DNA from: Hominenteromicrobium gallistercoris
GTDB taxonomy: Bacteria; Bacillota; Clostridia; Oscillospirales; Acutalibacteraceae
DNA: 34,847 nucleotides
Assembly: GCA_019119145.1 (NCBI GenBank)
Contig: DWXR01000064.1
Coordinates: forward strand, 1 to 34,847
Direction: 5' to 3'
The notes beneath the pieces were generated by a model. It did not search any database, was not told where the DNA came from, and saw only the letters and a list, made by a program, of their open reading frames with translations. Shown here in pieces: positions 31,293 to 34,847 of this stretch. Numbering within the stretch: position 1 is the first letter of the stretch; each line of letters opens with the position of its first letter. The translations under genes and the position numbers were made by a program.

Positions 31293-31961
31293 ATGGAAGA
31301 ATATCTCTCGAAGCTGACGGTGTTTACGCATCCGCTGATCCGGCACAAGGTCAGCCATCTCTGCGATGTGAACACCGGCATGAAGGAGTTCAGCGAGCTT
31401 GTCAAGGAGCTTTCAATGCTGATGGGCTACGAGGTGCTCAAGGACCTGAAAATGAAGGATGTGGAGATTCAGGCGCCGCTGCAGAAGATCGTGACGCCGG
31501 TGCTGGCCGAGGACTTCACGATCGTGCCGATCCTGCGTGCGGGGCTCGGCATGGTGGACGGCCTGCGCGCGCTTTCCCCGACGGCGAAGGTCGGGCACAT
31601 CGGCCTGTACCGCGATGAAAAGACGCTCCTGCCCCAGACGTACTACTTCAAGCTCCCGGTCGACGCGCAGGACGGCCCGGTCATCGTCGTCGACCCGGCG
31701 CTTGCGACGGGCGGCAGCGCCGACGCGGCGATCCGCTTCGTCAAGGAATCGGGCTGCACGAACATCAAGTTCGTGTGCATCTTTGCCTCCGAGGTCGGCG
31801 TCCGCCTGCTGTACGAGAACCATCCGGACGTCGAGGTCTACGCGGCGAATTACGCGCCCGGCCCCCTCAACGAGCAGGGCTACATCTACACCGCCGCGGG
31901 CGACGCCGGCGACCGCCTGTGTGGCACGGTCAGCTACAAGCCGCAGAAAACGGCCGAATGA
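31293..31961 (+). CDS. upp: uracil phosphoribosyltransferase
   Basis: 222 aa from ATG 31293 with GGTGG five bases upstream; ATG 31281 is also in frame. It makes UMP from uracil and PRPP. Signatures: LTVFTHPLIRHKVSHL at the N terminus, PILRAGLGMVDGL, the PRPP loop VIVVDPALATGGSA, and the C-terminal uracil site ending GDAGDRLCGT. Slightly longer than the usual 209 aa. It lies between the divergent TudS-like gene and the uracil permease, so uptake, desulfuration and phosphoribosylation genes are neighbours. Confidence 0.97.
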   Translation: MEEYLSKLTVFTHPLIRHKVSHLCDVNTGMKEFSELVKELSMLMGYEVLKDLKMKDVEIQAPLQKIVTPVLAEDFTIVPILRAGLGMVDGLRALSPTAKVGHIGLYRDEKTLLPQTYYFKLPVDAQDGPVIVVDPALATGGSADAAIRFVKESGCTNIKFVCIFASEVGVRLLYENHPDVEVYAANYAPGPLNEQGYIYTAAGDAGDRLCGTVSYKPQKTAE

Positions 31962-32006
31962 GCGCGCCGTCCGGCGCGGCCAAATCTCCCGACACACTGC
32001 AGACTC

Positions 32007-32046
32007 CCCTCCGCATGGACAGCCCGTGCGGAGGGTTTGCTGTTTT
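32007..32046 (+). terminator. terminator of upp
   Basis: CCCTCCGCA and TGCGGAGGG form a perfect 9-bp stem, followed by TTTGCTGTTTT. The permease therefore has its own transcript. I see no PyrR-type anti-terminator. Confidence 0.8.
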
Positions 32047-32119
32047 GCGGCCGCATTGTCCGATTTTGCGGCGCTTCCCGTATCAATTTACAATTTGTTC
32101 ACGGACTTGACACGATTCG

Positions 32120-32148
32120 TTGACAATTATGCGGCCGTGTGATAGAAT
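32120..32148 (+). promoter_or_regulatory. promoter of the uracil permease gene
   Basis: Perfect TTGACA (32120-32125), 17 bases, TAGAAT (32143-32148). A second TTGACA stands 13 bases upstream. Confidence 0.75.
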
Positions 32149-32180
32149 ACCGGAAGCAAAAAACAGGGGGAGAGATCCAT

Positions 32181-33602
32181 TTGAAGCTAATCTATGATGT
32201 GGCTGACAAGCCCAAGTTCAGCAAAACACTCGTTTTCGCGTTCCAGCAGATGATCGCGATCATGGCGGCGACGCTTTTGGTGCCGATGCTCGTTTCCGGC
32301 TACGGGCTGGAGGCGGACGTCGCGGCGGCGCTGTTCGGCGCCGGCATCGGCACGATCGTCTATCTGCTCTTCACGAAGCGCAGAAGCCCTGTGTTCCTCG
32401 GCTCGTCCTTCACGTTCCTCGGCGCGTACGCCGCCTCGATCGGCCAGAATTACGGCTACTGGGGCATCATCATCGGCGTGACCTTCGCCGGCCTCGTCTA
32501 CGTTGTCATCGCGCTCTTTGTCCGCCTTATCGGCTCCGGCTGGGTCAACAAGCTGATGCCGCCCGCGATCATCGGGCCGATTGTCGCGCTGATCGGCCTT
32601 TCGCTCTCCGGCACGGCGACGAGCTGGATCATGGGCAACGGCGCGGCGGAAGTCGTCTACACGGAGACGTACAACTGGGTGTCGATCATCTGCGCGCTCT
32701 TCACGTTCTTCATGATCGTCGTGGCCTCGGTCAAGGGCTCGAAGCGGGTCAAGCTGATCCCGTTCATCATCGGCATCAGCGCGGGCTATGCGCTGGCGCT
32801 TATCTTCACGCTGATCGGCATGGCGTGCGGCAACACCTACCTGCAGGTGCTCTCCTTCCAGCCGTTCATCGACACCTTCTCGAATTTCAGCTTCACGAGC
32901 ATCATCGATTACCCGAAGTTCTTCTTCCTCAAGGCGATCCAGTCGAACGGCCAGTATCCGCTTGATGCGGCGGCCATCGGCAACATCGCGATGATCTACG
33001 TGCCGATCGGCGTTGTCGAGCTTGCGCAGCACATCGCCGACCACAAGAACCTCGGCAGCATCATCAACCGAGACCTGATCACCGACCCGGGCCTCGACAA
33101 GACGCTGCTCGGCGACGGCGTCGGCTCGATCGTCGGCGCTTTCTTCGGTGGCTGCGCGAACACGACGTACGGCGAGTCGATCGCCTGCGTCGCGATCACG
33201 GGCAACGCCTCGGTCGTTTCGATCCTCACGGCGGCGCTCGGCTGCATGGTGCTTTCGTTCTTCACGCCGTTCGTCGTGCTGATCAACTCGATTCCGAAGT
33301 GCGTCATGGGCGGCGCGTGCATCGCGCTGTACGGCTTCATCGCGGTCTCCGGCCTGCAGATGCTGCATAAGGTCGACCTCGGCGACAGCCGCAACCTGTT
33401 CGTCGTCAGCGCCATTCTGGTCTGCGGCATCGGCGGCCTGTATTTCGGCTTCGGCCGCAACCCGATCACGGGCGGCGCGCTGCTCAACATCACGTCGCTC
33501 GCGGTCGCGCTGATCGTCGGCATCGTCACGAACCTGATCGTCCACAGCGGAAAGTCCTCCGGCGGCGCCGAAAGCACCGAAAGCGAATCGAAAAAGGAAT
33601 AA
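32181..33602 (+). CDS. uraA: NCS2-family nucleobase permease, uracil type
   Basis: 473 aa from a TTG at 32181 with GGGGGAGAG about 7 bases upstream; the frame is open further upstream, but that part lies over the promoter. About 13-14 membrane segments. UraA/PyrP-type signatures: FAFQQMIAIMAATLLVP, SPVFLGSSFTFLGAY, IGVVELAQHIADHKNL (Glu and His of the uracil site) and FGGCANTTYGESIACVAITG. It imports uracil by proton symport. The position after upp supports uracil over xanthine. The Ser/Glu-rich tail of about 15 residues is cytoplasmic. Confidence 0.93.
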   Translation: MKLIYDVADKPKFSKTLVFAFQQMIAIMAATLLVPMLVSGYGLEADVAAALFGAGIGTIVYLLFTKRRSPVFLGSSFTFLGAYAASIGQNYGYWGIIIGVTFAGLVYVVIALFVRLIGSGWVNKLMPPAIIGPIVALIGLSLSGTATSWIMGNGAAEVVYTETYNWVSIICALFTFFMIVVASVKGSKRVKLIPFIIGISAGYALALIFTLIGMACGNTYLQVLSFQPFIDTFSNFSFTSIIDYPKFFFLKAIQSNGQYPLDAAAIGNIAMIYVPIGVVELAQHIADHKNLGSIINRDLITDPGLDKTLLGDGVGSIVGAFFGGCANTTYGESIACVAITGNASVVSILTAALGCMVLSFFTPFVVLINSIPKCVMGGACIALYGFIAVSGLQMLHKVDLGDSRNLFVVSAILVCGIGGLYFGFGRNPITGGALLNITSLAVALIVGIVTNLIVHSGKSSGGAESTESESKKE

Positions 33603-33614
33603 GCGGATGGGCCT

Positions 33615-33673
33615 GAACTGCACCCCGTTTGTCAGCCGGCGTAATATGCTGGACGGCAAGCGGGGTGCAGTTC
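33615..33673 (+). repeat. long inverted repeat after the permease gene
   Basis: GAACTGCACCCCG (33615-33627) and CGGGGTGCAGTTC (33661-33673) are a perfect 13-bp pair. The 33-base loop contains GTCAGC and GCTGGAC, which can form an inner stem. Only a short GCTTTC follows; a terminator role is likely, with GGGGGCCTTTTC further on. Confidence 0.65.
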
Positions 33674-33746
33674 GCTTTCAGCCGGGGGCCTTTTCTCATG
33701 CCCGAAAAGAAAAGCTTTGCAAAAGGCCGCGGCGGCTTTGGGCGGA

Positions 33747-33774
33747 TTGTCAAAAAGAAATTTTCTGCTATACT
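33747..33774 (+). promoter_or_regulatory. promoter of the WYL regulator
   Basis: TTGTCA (33747-33752), 16 bases, TATACT (33769-33774) with TGC just before the -10. Confidence 0.6.
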
Positions 33775-33843
33775 GAAAACAGGACATACAGATGTCCGGT
33801 TTTCCCGTGTACAATTAAAGCGAGAGAAAGGAGCGTCCGAACC

Positions 33844-34767
33844 ATGAAAATCGACCGACTCATCGGCATTCTGTCGATTTTGCTGCAGCGGGATACGGTC
33901 ACCGCGCCGGAGCTTGCGGCGCGGTTCGAGGTGTCGCGCCGCACAATCGGCCGGGATCTGGAGGCGCTCTGCCGGGCCGGGATTCCGATCGCCACGCGGC
34001 AGGGCGCAAACGGCGGCATCTCCATTCTCGAGAATTACAGGCTGGACCGCACGCTGCTCACGAGCGCGGAGATGCGGGACATCCTGGCGGGCCTGCGCAG
34101 CCTCGACAGCGTCAACGGCACGAACCGCTACGGCCAGCTTATGGAAAAGCTCGCGGCCGGGTCGTCGGATTTTTTGACAGGCGACCAGTCCGTGCTGATC
34201 GACCTCTCCGCGTGGTACCGCGATTCGCTTGCGCCGAAGATCGAACAGATCCGCAGCGCGATCGACGGCGCGCGCCGGATCCGCTTCACGTATTACGCGC
34301 CGGGCGGCGAGACCGTGCGCACCGTGGAGCCGTACTACCTGATTTTCCGCTGGTCGAGCTGGTACGTCTGGGGCTACTGCGAAAAGCGCGCGGATTTCCG
34401 CCTGTTCAAGCTGAACCGTATGGACGGCCTGCGCGCGACGGGCGAGACGTTTGAGAAGCGGCCCGTGCCGCTGCCGGATCTGCGCAATGAGCGGATCTTC
34501 CCGGGCGGCATCCGCGTGAAGGCGCTGTTTGCGCCGGAGTGCAAGTGGCGGCTTGTGGAGGAGTTCGGCGCCGGCTGCTTTACGGTGCAGCCGGACGGAC
34601 GGCTCCTGTTCGAGGCGGATTATACGAACCGGGAGGAGCTTGTCACGTGGCTTCTGACCTTCCGGGAGAAGGCCGTGCTGCTGGAGCCTGCGGACGTGCG
34701 CGAAGCGCTGCGCGCGGCCATCCGGCGTATGCAGGCATTGTATGAAGAATTAGAACAAGAATTGTAG
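33844..34767 (+). CDS. HTH / WYL-domain transcriptional regulator (YafY-like)
   Basis: 307 aa from ATG 33844 with AAAGGAG 11 bases upstream. Residues 1-60 are a winged helix (LAARFEVSRRTIGRDLEAL, then GIPIATRQGANGG wing). The WYL domain covers about 138-215, with the ligand region SSWYVWGYCEKR and FRLFKLNRMDGL, and a WCX-type C-terminal part (about 220-307). WYL domains sense nucleic-acid or small-molecule ligands. It is followed after 19 bases by an MmcQ/YjbR-like gene on the same strand, a plausible co-transcribed partner. Confidence 0.92.
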   Translation: MKIDRLIGILSILLQRDTVTAPELAARFEVSRRTIGRDLEALCRAGIPIATRQGANGGISILENYRLDRTLLTSAEMRDILAGLRSLDSVNGTNRYGQLMEKLAAGSSDFLTGDQSVLIDLSAWYRDSLAPKIEQIRSAIDGARRIRFTYYAPGGETVRTVEPYYLIFRWSSWYVWGYCEKRADFRLFKLNRMDGLRATGETFEKRPVPLPDLRNERIFPGGIRVKALFAPECKWRLVEEFGAGCFTVQPDGRLLFEADYTNREELVTWLLTFREKAVLLEPADVREALRAAIRRMQALYEELEQEL

Positions 34768-34786
34768 GAAGAAAGGGGAACGGAAC

Positions 34787-34847
34787 ATGAAGTATGATTG
34801 GCTGGACGCATACCTGCTGCAGAAACGCGGCGTGACGAAGGACCTGC
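34787..34847 (+). CDS. MmcQ/YjbR-family DNA-binding protein-like, start only
   Basis: Only 20 codons are in the window: MKYDWLDAYLLQKRGVTKDL. The MKYxWLDxYLLxKxGVTKD start is typical of the MmcQ/YjbR (CyaY-like) family in Firmicutes. AAAGGGG lies about 8 bases before the ATG. The frame runs off the window edge. Confidence 0.65.
   Translation, partial: MKYDWLDAYLLQKRGVTKDL

Noticed and set aside
31962..32180. PyrR-type attenuator before the uracil permease
   Set aside because: The hairpin is a simple upp terminator, and a consensus promoter follows it; no PyrR-binding loop is recognisable.
32187..33659. Minus-strand open frame of about 490 codons opposite the permease
   Set aside because: Almost only Arg, Asp, Ala and Val residues, a shadow of the permease codons.

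Overview
The window is a 34.8 kb chromosomal segment from a high-GC member of the Clostridia, most like the Oscillospiraceae/Ruminococcaceae type of gut anaerobe (inference). Support comes from Firmicutes-typical families (DUF951, DUF523/TudS-like, BioY, GH25 and VanY-type wall enzymes, a small XRE regulator), strong GGAGG ribosome sites, frequent TTG and GTG starts, and sigma-A promoters with 16-18 bp spacers. Most genes are GC-rich. Two stretches are clearly more AT-rich: about 1-740, and about 14.7-16.7 kb behind a tRNA cluster.

Layout. 1-651 is the 5' part of an AT-rich SAM methyltransferase on the minus strand. 744-3114 is a minus-strand operon: PIG-L deacetylase, a P-loop kinase-like protein and tsaD. 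3284-5038 is a GH2 glycosidase. 5170-9252 is a folate/methionine operon: metF, a free-standing MetH activation-domain protein, a MetH lacking that domain, and a tiny zinc-knuckle ORF. 9383-13467 is minus-strand: a P-loop protein, an SGNH hydrolase, a PurF paralogue without a glutaminase site, and an O-antigen-ligase-like membrane protein. A GNAT acetyltransferase follows. 14541-14999 holds tRNA-Lys, tRNA-Thr and tRNA-Tyr, with a duplicated tRNA-Thr 3' end between the last two. Next come a GH25 lysozyme-like protein, an XRE regulator, a C26 glutamine amidotransferase-like hydrolase and a VanY-type carboxypeptidase.

From 18.6 kb the genes are mostly plus-strand housekeeping: gltX-glnS, birA-bioY, a DUF951 protein, then a tightly overlapping run of prfA, a Sua5-CoaE fusion, a lytic transglycosylase and an M18 aminopeptidase. 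A beta-lactamase-family serine hydrolase follows. 30.7-33.6 kb is a pyrimidine-salvage neighbourhood, with a TudS/DUF523 protein divergent from upp and a uracil-type NCS2 permease. The window ends with a WYL regulator and the start of an MmcQ/YjbR-like gene.

The most interesting points are: (1) a PurF paralogue that keeps its PRPP-binding and Fe-S cysteine motifs but has lost the glutaminase nucleophile and glutamine-binding motifs; (2) the TudS-like / upp / uracil permease cluster, suggesting thiouracil-to-uracil salvage; (3) a single-ORF fusion of threonylcarbamoyl-AMP synthase and dephospho-CoA kinase; (4) the tRNA-Thr 3'-end duplication with an inverted T-arm fragment next to a low-GC islet. 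I saw no CRISPR array, transposase, integrase or obvious riboswitch.
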